DNA from: Streptomyces sp. TS71-3
GTDB lineage: Bacteria > Actinomycetota > Actinomycetes > Streptomycetales > Streptomycetaceae
DNA length: 64,000 bases
Assembly (NCBI RefSeq): GCF_018327685.1
Contig: NZ_BNEL01000001.1
Location: 5,705,501 to 5,769,500 of the forward strand
Reading direction: 5' to 3'
The notes under the pieces are model-generated. The model had not been told where the DNA came from and made no database searches. It was given only the letters and a program-made list of their open reading frames with translations. Made by a program: the position numbers and the translations under genes. Below, piece by piece: positions 17,139 through 25,737 of the stretch (within the stretch, counting starts at the first letter, position 1; each line of letters starts with the position of its first letter).

Positions 17139-17648
17139 ATGAACAGCGCCGCACTGCTCATCGACGCATACGGACGCATCAAGGAGGAGGTGCACTCCGC
17201 GGTGGAGGGACTGGGCGCGGCGGAGCTGAACGCACGCCTCGACCCCGGCGCCAACTCCATCAGCTGGCTGATCTGGCACCTGACCAGGGTTCAGGACGAC
17301 CACGTCTGCGAGGTCGCCCAGGTGGAGCAGGTGTGGCTGGCCGACGGGTGGGCCGGCCGCTTCGGCCTCCCGTTCGCCGACGAGGACACCGGCTACGCCC
17401 ACACCGCCACGCAGGTGGGCCGGGTGACGGTGGACTCGGGCCAGCTCCTGCTGGGCTACTACGACGCGGTGCACGAGCAGAGCGTGGGCTTCATCCGGGA
17501 CCTGCGCGACAAGGATCTCGACCGCGTCGTCGACGAGAGCTGGACGCCCGCCGTCACGCTCGGCGTGCGGCTCGTCAGCGTCATCGGGGACGACCTGGAG
17601 CACGCCGGGCAGGCCAACTTCGTGCGGGGCGTCCTGGAACGCCGCTGA
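17139..17648 (+). CDS. DinB/DUF664-like four-helix protein
   Basis: A 169-aa helical protein of the DinB-like superfamily that includes DUF664 and mycothiol-dependent enzymes. The first helix (LIDAYGRIKEEVHSAVEGL) is followed by ANSISWLIWHLTRVQDDHV, which supplies the conserved metal-ligand histidines, and GDDLEHAGQANFVRGVL carries the third. In actinomycetes many such proteins are thiol transferases or mycothiol S-conjugating enzymes, but no substrate can be assigned. ATG 17139 has AAAGGACAGG upstream. It stands alone, convergent with a methyltransferase 40 bp away. Confidence 0.82.
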   Translation: MNSAALLIDAYGRIKEEVHSAVEGLGAAELNARLDPGANSISWLIWHLTRVQDDHVCEVAQVEQVWLADGWAGRFGLPFADEDTGYAHTATQVGRVTVDSGQLLLGYYDAVHEQSVGFIRDLRDKDLDRVVDESWTPAVTLGVRLVSVIGDDLEHAGQANFVRGVLERR

Positions 17649-17688
17649 GGCCCCTGGAGCCGGTGGGCCGGCCCCACGGTCCCGGCGC

Positions 17689-18564
17689 TCAGGGACGGGC
17701 CAGGAGCGCGTACATCAGGGGAACGCGCGGCGCGGTGTCCGGCAGCCGCCACCACCCGGACTCGCCGCGCACCATCCCTGGCCAGCGCGGCCAGGGCAGC
17801 TCATGGCTCTCGCGCAGCCGCTCCACCCGCAGGCCCGCCCCGGTCACCGCGGTCACCACCTCGCCGATGCCGTGCATCCACTCGTAGCACTCGGTGGCAC
17901 CCCGCACGGCGGGGCCGTCGGTGTAGGTGCGGGAGGCGTCCCGGCGCAGGGCGCCGCGGCCCTCCAGGTAGTCGTGGCGCAGCAGCAACTCCGCGCCGTC
18001 CTCCGCGCCGGGTGTGAGCCCCAGGGAGCCCAGCAGCGGGTGGAACTCGACGACGTACAGCCTCCCGCCCGGACGTAACAGGTTCCCGATCACGTCCGTC
18101 CAGCGGTCCAGGTCGGGGAGGTAGCACAGGGCGCCCTTGCCGGTGTAGACCACGTCGAACCTGCGGCCGCCCAGGGCCCGCACCGCGTCGTACACGTCGG
18201 ACCTGACGTACTCGACGTCCGCCCGCGCCCGCCGCGCCAACTCCGTCGCGGCCGCCACCGCCGCACCCGAGATGTCCAGGCCGACGGCGCGGGCCCCACG
18301 GGCGGCGAAGGCGAGCGTATCGGTGCCCAGGTGGCACTGGAGGTGGACCACGTCCCGTCCCTGGAGCGGGCCCATGTCCCGCCACTCGAAGGGGGCGAAC
18401 CAGCGCGCCGGGTCGAGGCCGTCGGCGACCGCGTAGAAGCGGCTCGCCAGGTGGACGGGCGTGCGCGCGTCCCAGTTGGCCTCGATGGCCTGTATGCGCC
18501 GCCGGTCCTCGGGGCTCAGCGGGGCGGGAGCCGGCGGCTCGGGGCGTCCACGTGCCTCGGTCAT
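17689..18564 (-). CDS. Class I SAM-dependent methyltransferase
   Basis: A 291-aa methyltransferase. The core has GRDVVHLQCHLGTDTLAFAA (motif I, with an LQCHxGxDT variant), ARAVGLDISGAAVAAA (motif II) and LLRPGGRLYVVEFHP. The HLQCHLGTDT form is typical of a group of uncharacterised bacterial methyltransferases often acting on small molecules. The last third (ECYEWMHGIGEVVTAVTGAG) matches that group. ATG 18564 begins TEARGRPEPPAPAP, a low-complexity lead before the fold. Divergent from the P450 gene. Confidence 0.85.
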   Translation of the reverse strand: MTEARGRPEPPAPAPLSPEDRRRIQAIEANWDARTPVHLASRFYAVADGLDPARWFAPFEWRDMGPLQGRDVVHLQCHLGTDTLAFAARGARAVGLDISGAAVAAATELARRARADVEYVRSDVYDAVRALGGRRFDVVYTGKGALCYLPDLDRWTDVIGNLLRPGGRLYVVEFHPLLGSLGLTPGAEDGAELLLRHDYLEGRGALRRDASRTYTDGPAVRGATECYEWMHGIGEVVTAVTGAGLRVERLRESHELPWPRWPGMVRGESGWWRLPDTAPRVPLMYALLARP

Positions 18565-18903
18565 GGACCCATCCCACCACGGTGGGGCGGGGCCCGGGAT
18601 CGACCGCGGGAACTCGAAGCGGAAGGCGACGGTGCATTCACGCCACGACCAACCGGAAAAAGTAGACGCGCGCGTACACAATCATTCCGGTTCTCAGACG
18701 CGAAGTCATCGGCGTGTTGATGTTTGGAGGCGCACTCTCGCAGGTCGGGACTGTCATGTACAAGGCTGAAACCCGAGGTGAGGCGCGCTACCGGCCGGAT
18801 CGCCGCTCCCGTTCATCTGGCTGGTCTGCATGTCGACCTGTTAGGAGCCCGAGGCATCTAATGATGATCGGCAAGGCAGAACCGAGGCTTGCGAGGACCC
18901 CCC
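18565..18903. promoter_or_regulatory. Divergent promoter region of methyltransferase and P450
   Basis: 339 bp without a gene. It is less GC-rich than its flanks between 18650 and 18780. An 8-bp inverted repeat AACCGGAA/TTCCGGTT (18651-18658 and 18685-18692) spans an ACGCGCGCGT core and could bind a regulator. No confident -10/-35 pair was found. Confidence 0.35.
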
Positions 18904-20091
18904 ATGACTGAAACCGTTGCCTTCCCCCAGGATCGCACCTGTCCCTATCACCCGCCGGCGGCCTACCAGCCACTCACGGAGCAGCGCCCGCTCTCCCGGG
19001 TCACCCTCTACGACGGCCGCGACGTCTGGGTGGTCACCGGCCATGCCACCGCCCGCGAGCTGCTCGTCGACCCCCGGCTCTCCACCGACCGCAGGAATCC
19101 GTCGTTCCCCCTGGTGACCGCGAGGTTCGAGGGTGTTCGCGACCGCACAGCCGCCCTGCTCGGCGTCGACGACCCCGTGCACAACACCCAGCGCCGGATG
19201 CTGATCCCCAGCTTCACGCTCAAGCGGATCAACTCCCTGCGCCCGCGCATCCAGGAGACCGTCGACCGGCTGCTGGACGCCATGATCGAGAAGGGCTCCC
19301 CGGCGGAACTGGTGAGCGCGTTCGCGCTGCCCGTTCCCTCGATGGTCATCTGCGCCCTGCTGGGCGTGCCGTACGCCGACCACGACTTCTTCGAGGAGCA
19401 GTCGCGGATGCTGCTGCGCGGCCCCCGCGCCGAGGACTCCCAGAAGGCCCGTGACGAACTCATGGACTACCTGGACGCCCTGATCGAGAAGAAGCAGAAG
19501 TCGCCCGGCGACGGCCTCCTCGACGAGCTCATCTCGGAGCAGTACGCCAAGGGCAACGTGGACCGCAGGGAACTGATCGACCTCGCGTTGATCCTGCTCG
19601 TCGCCGGCCACGAGACCACCGCCAACATGATCTCGCTCGGCACCTTCACGCTGCTCCAGCACCCCGAGCAGCTGACCGAGCTGCGGGGCGACGCCTCGCT
19701 GATGCCGGCCGCCGTGGAGGAACTGCTGCGGTTCCTGTCCATCGCCGAGGGCCTGACGCGGGTCGCCCTGGAGGACATCGAGATCGCCGGAACCACCATC
19801 CGCGCCGACGACGGGGTGGTCTTCTCGACCTCTGTCATCAACCGCGACGAGGGCGCCTACCAGGAGCCGGACTCGCTGGACTGGCACCGCTCGGTCCGCC
19901 ACCACGTCGCGTTCGGATTCGGCGTCCACCAGTGCCTCGGGCAGAACCTGGCCCGCGCCGAGATGGACATCGCGCTGCGGAGCCTGTTCGAACGGCTGCC
20001 GGACCTGCGCCTCGCGGCGCCCGCCGACGAGATCCCCTTCAAGCCCGGAGACACCCTTCAGGGGATGATTGAACTCCCCGTCGCCTGGTAG
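18904..20091 (+). CDS. Cytochrome P450, CYP105-like
   Basis: A 395-aa soluble bacterial P450. The I-helix oxygen-activating motif AGHETT is at 234-239, the ExxR of the K-helix at 273-276, and the haem-ligand Cys344 sits in FGFGVHQCLGQNLAR. The opening PQDRTCPYHPPAAYQPL is typical of CYP105 members, a Streptomyces family that hydroxylates xenobiotics, vitamin D and macrolides. The in-line ferredoxin 40 bp downstream is its probable electron donor. ATG 18904 is preceded by GCGAGGACC. No biosynthetic cluster surrounds it, so a detoxifying or broad-substrate role is more likely than a dedicated pathway step. Confidence 0.95.
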   Translation: MTETVAFPQDRTCPYHPPAAYQPLTEQRPLSRVTLYDGRDVWVVTGHATARELLVDPRLSTDRRNPSFPLVTARFEGVRDRTAALLGVDDPVHNTQRRMLIPSFTLKRINSLRPRIQETVDRLLDAMIEKGSPAELVSAFALPVPSMVICALLGVPYADHDFFEEQSRMLLRGPRAEDSQKARDELMDYLDALIEKKQKSPGDGLLDELISEQYAKGNVDRRELIDLALILLVAGHETTANMISLGTFTLLQHPEQLTELRGDASLMPAAVEELLRFLSIAEGLTRVALEDIEIAGTTIRADDGVVFSTSVINRDEGAYQEPDSLDWHRSVRHHVAFGFGVHQCLGQNLARAEMDIALRSLFERLPDLRLAAPADEIPFKPGDTLQGMIELPVAW

Positions 20092-20131
20092 GGAATGAAC
20101 CGTGACGGGCGATTCGAGGAAAGGCGTGACA

Positions 20132-20326
20132 ATGGAGATCGCGATCGACACGGACACCTGCGTCGGCGCGGGCATGTGTGCCCTGACCGCACCCAGCGTG
20201 TTCACTCAGGACGACGACGGGTTCAGCCAGGTGCTGCCCGGCCGCGAGGACGGCGGCGGCGACCCGCTGGTCCGCGAGGCCGCCCGCGCCTGTCCGGTGG
20301 GCGCCATCACCGTCTCCGGCGAGTAG
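20132..20326 (+). CDS. 3Fe-4S ferredoxin, partner of the P450
   Basis: A 64-aa ferredoxin. The cluster ligands follow the 3Fe-4S pattern Cys-x5-Cys...Cys-Pro: CVGAGMC near residues 11-17 and RACPVGAI near 55. The SoyB-like family donates electrons to CYP105 enzymes. ATG 20132 has AGGAAAGG upstream; a GTG at 20102 is a weaker alternative. It lies 40 bp after the P450 and is almost surely co-transcribed with it. Confidence 0.93.
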   Translation: MEIAIDTDTCVGAGMCALTAPSVFTQDDDGFSQVLPGREDGGGDPLVREAARACPVGAITVSGE

Positions 20327-20340
20327 ATCGGGCGCAGGTC

Positions 20341-20386
20341 GGGCCCGCTCCGCCGTCGCGGCACACGTCAGGCGGCGGACGGGCCC
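20341..20386. terminator. Hairpin between ferredoxin and MT0933-like gene
   Basis: GGGCCCG plus TCCGCCG (20341-20355, one bulged C) pairs with CGGCGGA plus CGGGCCC (20373-20386), a 14-bp stem lying between two convergent genes. Probable bidirectional terminator. Confidence 0.6.
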
Positions 20387-20408
20387 GGCCCGCTCGGCGG
20401 CCGTTCCG

Positions 20409-20591
20409 TCACGACTGGGGCGGGTTGTCGCCCTGGTCCCCGCCGAACTCGTCATCGGCCCGGTCCCGGCCCTGGCCCTCGTACCTGCCCTGCGACTTGT
20501 CGTTCATGCGGTCGGCACCCTTGTCGGCGGCTTTCTCCGACTGCTCCGGGTGGCCTTTCAGCATGCTCTTGATCCTGTCCATGACGGACAT
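20409..20591 (-). CDS. Small MT0933-like (antitoxin-annotated) protein
   Basis: A 60-aa hydrophilic protein beginning MSVMDRIKSMLKGHPEQSEK and ending in an acidic GGDQGDNPPQS tail. It matches the short family annotated from Mycobacterium MT0933 as an antitoxin: a helical lead with KxMLKGH, then AADKGADR and GRYEGQGRD. No adjacent gene is a plausible toxin, so the name should be taken as family membership only. ATG 20591 has a strong GGAGG ribosome-binding site. Confidence 0.8.
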   Translation of the reverse strand: MSVMDRIKSMLKGHPEQSEKAADKGADRMNDKSQGRYEGQGRDRADDEFGGDQGDNPPQS

Positions 20592-20650
20592 GAGTCAGCC
20601 TCCTTGAACGGCCTTGCACATCCCCCGTCAGAATTCAGGGTTCCCCGTGT

Positions 20651-20672
20651 GGCCGGACATTCCCATCCGGCC
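20651..20672. terminator. Hairpin after the aconitase gene
   Basis: GGCCGGA (20651-20657) and TCCGGCC (20666-20672) form a perfect 7-bp stem with an 8-nt loop. A T-rich stretch (ATTCTTTTCGTTTT) follows on the plus strand. It lies in the gap between the aconitase stop and the MT0933-like gene, both on the minus strand. Confidence 0.45.
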
Positions 20673-20710
20673 GTCCATTCTTTTCGTTTTCACGTGCGGT
20701 GAGAGAACGG

Positions 20711-22750
20711 CTACTCGCCGCCCTCTTCCGTGCCGCTCTCCTCCGCGGCCAGCGCCGGAATGATGCCGCCCGCCAGCACCGTGAGCCTGCGGTGTGCCGG
20801 GAGGTGGTGGCGCACGCGGTACTCCTCGTCGCGGGTGGTGTTCACCGCGACCAGGGACGGCTCGGCACCCGGTGCGAGCGCGGCGCGCAGCCCGTCGAGG
20901 CGCAACTCGTCGCCCTGGCGCACCCGGTCGTAGTCCGCCGGATCCTCGAATTCCAGCGCGAGGATGCCGAAATTCGCGAGGTTCTGCCAGTGAATCCGCG
21001 CATATGATTTGGCAATCACCGCGCGCAGCCCCAGATAGCGGGGCGTGATGGCCGCGTGCTCCCGCGACGAACCCTGGCCGTAGTTCTCGCCCGCCACCAC
21101 GACATGGCCGCCGCCCTCCCGGTACTCCGCGGCCCGCCGCGGGTATTCCGGATCGATACGCGTGAAAGTGAACTCGGCGAGCCTCGGAATGTGCGAGCGG
21201 AACGGCAGCGCCTTCGCGCCGGCCGGGGAGATCTCGTCCGTGGAGACGTCGTCGCCCATCTTCAGCAGCACCGGTCCCCGGACGGTGTCCGGCAGCGGGT
21301 CGAGCGTGGGCAGTGCGGAGATCGAGGGGCCGCGCACCAGGCTGATGCGAGCGGCCTGCTCGGGCGGCAGGGGCGGCTCCAGCATGTCCGGATTCCGCGC
21401 GGTGCGCCGCATGGTGCCGTTCACCGGATACCGCGCTCCGGTGTCCGCGGCCCACTCCCGGGGATCGGTGATGACGCCGCGCAGCGCCGACGCGGCGGCG
21501 GTCTCCGGCGAGCAGAGCCACACCGCGTCCTCCTCGGTCCCGGAGCGGCCCGGGAAGTTCCGCGGGAAGGTGCGCAGCGAGTTGCGCCCCACGGCCGGGG
21601 CCTGGCCCATGCCGATGCAGCCGAGGCAGCCCGCCTGGTGGATGCGGGCGCCCGCGGCGATCAGATCCAGGACCGCACCCGACCGCGTGAGGTCCTGGAG
21701 GATCTCGCGCGACGTCGGATTGACGTCCAGGCTGATCCCGGCGCCCGTCTGCCGCCCCCGCACCATCGACGCCACGGTCGCGAAGTCCCGCAGCCCCGGG
21801 TTGGCGGACGAGCCGATCACCGCCTGGGAGATCTCCTCGCCTGCCGCCTCGCGCACCGGCACCACGTTCCCGGGCGAGGTCGGACGGGCGATCAGGGGCT
21901 CCAGGGTGGAGAGGTCGATCTCCTCGCGGAGGTCGTAGCGCGCGTCGGGCTCAGGGAGCAGCGCGGTGAAGTCCTCCTCGCGGCCCTCGGCGCGCAGGAA
22001 GTCGCGCACCGCCTCGTCCGCGGGGAAGACGGAGGTGGTCGCGCCCAGTTCGGCGCCCATGTTGGCGATGACGTGCCGGTCCATCGCGGTGAGGGAGGCG
22101 AGGCCGGGTCCGTGGTACTCCAGCACGCGGTTCACCCCGCCCTTCACGCCGTGCCGGCGCAGCATCTCCAGGACCACGTCCTTCGCGCTCACCCAGTCCG
22201 GCAGGGTGCCCGTCAGCCGGATGCCCCAGATCCGCGGCATGGTGATGCGCAGCGGGCGGCCCGTCATGGCCAGTGCCACCTCCAGGCCGCCGGTGCCCAG
22301 TGCGAACATCCCGAGCGATCCCGCCGCGCAGGTGTGTGAGTCCGACCCGGCCAGGGTGGCGCCGGGCCGGCCGAAGTGCTGCATGTGCACCGGGTGCGAG
22401 ACGCCGTTGCCGGGCTTGGAGTACCAGATGCCGAAGCGGCGGGCGGCGGAGCGCAGGAACGCGTGGTCCTCCGCGTTGCGCTCGTCGGCCTGAAGGATGT
22501 TGTGGTCGACGTACTGCACGCTCACGTCCGTGTGCACCCGGTCGAGGCCGAGGGCCTCCAGCTCCTGCATCACCAGGGTGCCCGTGGCGTCCTGGGTGAG
22601 GGTCTGGTCGATCCGCAGCCCGATCTCGCCGCCGGGCTCCAGCGTGCCCTCGACGAGGTGATCGCCGATGAGCCGCTGCGCCACGGTCCCGCGTGCCCCG
22701 TCCGCTGCGTCCCGTGCGGCGTCCGCCGCCGGGTGCGTGCCTCCTGCCAT
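20711..22750 (-). CDS. Aconitate hydratase, small (Aquifex/TIGR01342-like) type
   Basis: A 679-aa single-chain aconitase-superfamily hydratase, shorter than the roughly 900-aa AcnA housekeeping enzyme of streptomycetes. The 4Fe-4S ligands appear in GSDSHTCAAGSLG and in HQAGCLGCIGMGQAP. The C-terminal swivel domain carries VVAGENYGQGSSREHAA with the substrate-binding Ser-Arg. VYxDHN-like QYVDHNILQAD is near the start. It should isomerise citrate to isocitrate or a homologous tricarboxylate. ATG 22750 has GGCGGAGG upstream. It stands alone with no partner isocitrate dehydrogenase or methylcitrate gene, so it is probably a second aconitase with a conditional role. Confidence 0.9.
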   Translation of the reverse strand: MAGGTHPAADAARDAADGARGTVAQRLIGDHLVEGTLEPGGEIGLRIDQTLTQDATGTLVMQELEALGLDRVHTDVSVQYVDHNILQADERNAEDHAFLRSAARRFGIWYSKPGNGVSHPVHMQHFGRPGATLAGSDSHTCAAGSLGMFALGTGGLEVALAMTGRPLRITMPRIWGIRLTGTLPDWVSAKDVVLEMLRRHGVKGGVNRVLEYHGPGLASLTAMDRHVIANMGAELGATTSVFPADEAVRDFLRAEGREEDFTALLPEPDARYDLREEIDLSTLEPLIARPTSPGNVVPVREAAGEEISQAVIGSSANPGLRDFATVASMVRGRQTGAGISLDVNPTSREILQDLTRSGAVLDLIAAGARIHQAGCLGCIGMGQAPAVGRNSLRTFPRNFPGRSGTEEDAVWLCSPETAAASALRGVITDPREWAADTGARYPVNGTMRRTARNPDMLEPPLPPEQAARISLVRGPSISALPTLDPLPDTVRGPVLLKMGDDVSTDEISPAGAKALPFRSHIPRLAEFTFTRIDPEYPRRAAEYREGGGHVVVAGENYGQGSSREHAAITPRYLGLRAVIAKSYARIHWQNLANFGILALEFEDPADYDRVRQGDELRLDGLRAALAPGAEPSLVAVNTTRDEEYRVRHHLPAHRRLTVLAGGIIPALAAEESGTEEGGE

Positions 22751-23265
22751 GACGCGCCTCCGCCCGAGCGTCTTTCCCTGCCTGCCCGGGCCCAGTCGGC
22801 CCGGCTGTGCGCAGCCGAGTACCCGCACGCGGCGGGATGACTCGGGCCGGCACGGCGATGGTGATCACGGGTTGACGGCGGGCGGACGCTCGGCCGCGTT
22901 CCACGCACCGCCGCACCGATCAATTCCAGCCAGTGTCGGGGGTGCGCGGACCCGTCCTCCACCTGCCTGCGGACGCCCTCGGCGCCGAGTGGCGGTGGCA
23001 CAAGGCGGCGCACCGGAGCGGGTGCGGCGAGGATGCGACGCGGGTGGCGGCCTCGTGCAGGTGCGCGATACTCTCCGCTGCCCAGGCACGGCTGTAGTCC
23101 CTCTCCGCAAGGCGGGACTCCATCGGCAGGTCACAAGGGGTTCGCGGCCCGTCGTGGCTGATGATCACGTGTGATGCATGGGGCGGGTGCGAGCCCCGGC
23201 AGCCGAGGGAGTACTGTGCCCGCGCACGAACTTCACCCCAACTACACATCTTGTGTGGAGGATTC
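22751..23265. promoter_or_regulatory. Divergent promoter region of aconitase and LAETG protein
   Basis: 515 bp without a convincing gene. At 23164-23175 ATCAC-GT-GTGAT is a short inverted repeat. At 23244-23256 ACACA-TCT-TGTGT forms a small hairpin ending just before the GGAGG ribosome-binding site of the LAETG gene, so it may affect initiation. Confidence 0.4.
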
Positions 23266-23874
23266 ATGAATGGACCCACCCGTGCTTGGCGCCGTCCGGG
23301 CTTCCTCATAGGCAGCGCCGTGGCCGGTGTCGCGGCCGTCGGTCTGTGCACCGTCCCCGCGTCGGCGCACACCCCGACCTGGTCGGTGTCCTGCTCCGAG
23401 GTGACGGTCGACCTCACCGCGTACAACGGTGGTGTGAAGAACACCGTCAGCATCAGCGTGGACGGCAAGGACCTGCTGGCCGCCAAGACCTTCGGCAGCG
23501 AGTACCACGACAAGATCACGCTGCCCGAGCACACCAGCGAACTGCCGGTGCACCTCGTGGTCAAGGCCGGTGACGGGGACCAGTACTCGAAGGACGACAC
23601 CAAGACGGCTCCGGTGTGCGCCGGCACGCCTGCCACCCCCCCGCCGTCCAAGTCGCCGACGCCCACCGAGGCCCCCAGCTCCGAGGCTCCGGCGCCCAGC
23701 ACCTCGTCCGCGAGCGCTGCGCCGGTTCCGAGCAGCAAGCCGAGCTCGTCCAACCTGGCCGAGACCGGTTCGTCCAGCTCCACGCCGATCATCGCCGGTG
23801 CTGCCGCCGTGGTCGTCGTCGCCGGTGGCGGCATCCTGCTCGCCACCCGCAAGCGCGCTGCCGCTCGTCACTGA
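23266..23874 (+). CDS. Cell-wall-anchored protein with LAETG sortase signal
   Basis: A 202-aa exported protein. It has a Sec signal peptide (residues 1-35, positive RAWRR then a hydrophobic stretch ending VPASAHT), a compact extracellular domain of about 90 residues with two cysteines (SCSEV and PVCAG), a Pro/Ser/Thr-rich linker at about 120-160, and a sorting signal LAETG, a hydrophobic helix and RKRAAARH at the C-terminus. Class E sortases of Streptomyces use LAxTG. ATG 23266 has a GGAGG site. The function of the exposed domain is unknown; LAETG proteins of this size are often abundant surface proteins of aerial hyphae. Confidence 0.92.
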   Translation: MNGPTRAWRRPGFLIGSAVAGVAAVGLCTVPASAHTPTWSVSCSEVTVDLTAYNGGVKNTVSISVDGKDLLAAKTFGSEYHDKITLPEHTSELPVHLVVKAGDGDQYSKDDTKTAPVCAGTPATPPPSKSPTPTEAPSSEAPAPSTSSASAAPVPSSKPSSSNLAETGSSSSTPIIAGAAAVVVVAGGGILLATRKRAAARH

Positions 23875-24031
23875 CACCTCGTCAGGAAAACGCTGTCGAC
23901 GTCACGCCGGGCTGATGTCCTCGTCAGGCCGGCGCTGACAGTTCAAGCCGTCTCGTGCCCTGTGGCCCCCGGGCCACCGGGGCACGGTTCGGGCCTGGAA
24001 TGCGTACCGGCAGCCCACCGGCTCCCGGAAC

Positions 24032-24065
24032 GTGCTGGTTGAGACCCGTCTCGACCAGCACTTTT
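24032..24065 (+). terminator. Rho-independent terminator after the LAETG gene
   Basis: GTGCTGGT-T-GAGA (24032-24044) pairs with TCTC-G-ACCAGCAC (24049-24061) across a CCCG loop, followed by TTTT then CTGTT. It is one of few hairpins in the window with a real T-run. It lies about 160 bp after the LAETG stop. The rest of the 310-bp gap (23875-24184) shows no gene. Confidence 0.8.
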
Positions 24066-24184
24066 CTGTTCTCCGGGACGGTGAGGGCAGAGCCGGGGCT
24101 TCCCGGCGGTCGTCCGGCCGGGAGACCGCATTCCGAGCGCGCGTGGGGATCCCGGCGCGGCCGGGTGAGGGGACGGGACGGGGG

Positions 24185-25069
24185 TCAGGCCGCCTTCTGC
24201 GGCAGTGGCCGGGGGACGGACTCCGTGGTCAGGCCCGGGCCCGGGCGACGGCGCCGGCCGCGTGCGCCGGGACCCGCACCGCGGTCCACCAGCGTCGCCG
24301 CTCCGGACAGCAGGAAGTTGAGCACGACGAAGTAGACGCCGGTGATGACGTAGGTCTGCAGGAGGTTCCCGGAGAACTGCGACAGCACACGCGAGTCGCT
24401 CATCAGCTCCGGATAGCCGACGATGTAGCCCAGGCTGGACTCCTTCAGTGCCCGTACCAGTTGGGTGATCAGCGCCGGCCGCAGGATGCGCAGCGCCTGG
24501 GGGAGGACCACGAGCCGCATCGCCGTGCCGCGCCGCAGGCCCAGGGCGATGGCGGCGTCGTACTGGCCGCGGCCGACGGAGCGGACACCGGCCCGCACGA
24601 TCTCGGCGAACACCGCGCCCGCGTGCAGCACGACGGGGATGCCGAGCTGCCAGAACGTGGGAACCCGGACGCCGACCTCCGGCAGGCCGAGCATGAAGAA
24701 GTAGACGATCAGGATCAGCGGGATCGAGCGGATGAACTCGATCCCGGCGGCGGACGGGAGGGAGATCCAGCGCCGCGGCGAGAGCCGTCCGAGACCGGCG
24801 AGAGTACCGGCGACGAGGGAGAGCGCCGCGCCGGTGAGGCCGATCTTGAGGGTGTTCGCCAGGCCCTGGAGGTAGTAGTGCTGGGTGCCCCAGGTCAGCA
24901 GAGGGGACCAGCGGTCGCGGTCGAGCTGACCCGTGTGGCCGAGTTGGGCGAGGGCGGCCGCCACCAGGCCGAGCACCAGCACGGCGGAGCCGGCGGTCCA
25001 CCACCGCATCCTGGCGCGGCCCCTGGGGCCGAGCTGCCCGAAGAGGACGGATTCGACGGAACGCGTCAT
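24185..25069 (-). CDS. Polar amino-acid ABC transporter permease (HisM-like), last gene of operon
   Basis: A 294-aa inner-membrane permease. The His/Glu/Gln permease motif is present: GLANTLKIGLTGAALSLVAG, IEFIRSIPLILIVYFFMLGL, the EAA-like loop YDAAIALGLRRGTAMRLVVL, and KESSLGYIVGYPEL. The C-terminal tail is unusually long and Arg/Pro-rich (GARGRRRRPGPG). Its ATG (25067-25069) overlaps the stop of the other permease as ATGA, so the two are translationally coupled and form the heterodimeric channel. Confidence 0.92.
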   Translation of the reverse strand: MTRSVESVLFGQLGPRGRARMRWWTAGSAVLVLGLVAAALAQLGHTGQLDRDRWSPLLTWGTQHYYLQGLANTLKIGLTGAALSLVAGTLAGLGRLSPRRWISLPSAAGIEFIRSIPLILIVYFFMLGLPEVGVRVPTFWQLGIPVVLHAGAVFAEIVRAGVRSVGRGQYDAAIALGLRRGTAMRLVVLPQALRILRPALITQLVRALKESSLGYIVGYPELMSDSRVLSQFSGNLLQTYVITGVYFVVLNFLLSGAATLVDRGAGPGARGRRRRPGPGLTTESVPRPLPQKAA

Positions 25070-25710
25070 CGCAGGATCCGCACTTTGCGCTCGATGAGAC
25101 CGGTGGCCGCTCCCACGGTCAGGGTGACGAGGAGGTATCCGATGCCGGCGGCCACGAAGCTGGCGATCGGCTGGGCGTACTGGGCGTTGAACGCCCGCGC
25201 CTGGCCGGTGAGGTCCAGGACGCCGAAGGCGGTGGCCAGGGCCGAGGCCAGGGCCACGTTGATGCACACGTTGCCGAGCGGCTGCACCATGGCGCGGAAT
25301 GCCTGGGGCAGTACGACCGTGCGGAGCACACCCCGGAACCCGAGCCCGATGGCCTGGGCCGCCTCGATCTCGCCGACCGGTATGGAGTGCACGCCGGACC
25401 TGAACGTCTCGCACACGTACGAGCCGAAGTACAGTGCGAGGCCGATCACGGACGACCAGAACAAGGGCACCCGCACACCCGCGTAGGGCAGTGCGAACAC
25501 CATCATGAACAGGACCAGGAACAGCGGGGAGTTCCGCACGAGGTGCACGTACAGCGCTCCGGCTGCTCTGAGGGGCGGTAGCGGGCCGACCCGGCACACT
25601 CCGAGGAGCGTGCCGAGCACGACCGCCAGCGGGAAGGCGAGTGCGGTCAGTTCTAGGGTCTTGAGCAGGCCGCCGGCCAACGGGGCGAGGTGGGTGAGGA
25701 GAAGTTTCAC
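25066..25710 (-). CDS. Polar amino-acid ABC transporter permease (HisQ-like)
   Basis: A 214-aa permease. GGLLKTLELTALAFPLAVVLG and LYVHLVRNSPLFLVLFMMVF are family segments, followed by the EAA loop IEAAQAIGLGFRGVLRTVVL. GTG 25710 has GGAGA nearby and follows the binding-protein stop by 27 bp. With the 24185-25069 permease, the ATPase and the lipoprotein it forms a complete importer of the PAAT family. Confidence 0.92.
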   Translation of the reverse strand: MKLLLTHLAPLAGGLLKTLELTALAFPLAVVLGTLLGVCRVGPLPPLRAAGALYVHLVRNSPLFLVLFMMVFALPYAGVRVPLFWSSVIGLALYFGSYVCETFRSGVHSIPVGEIEAAQAIGLGFRGVLRTVVLPQAFRAMVQPLGNVCINVALASALATAFGVLDLTGQARAFNAQYAQPIASFVAAGIGYLLVTLTVGAATGLIERKVRILR

Positions 25711-25737
25711 GGTGTCTCCGCGCGGGGGTGGGGTGGA

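Noticed and set aside
18904..20326. P450 plus ferredoxin as part of a secondary-metabolite cluster
   Set aside because: No PKS, NRPS, terpene or other core biosynthetic gene adjoins it; the only PKS in the window is 13 kb away.
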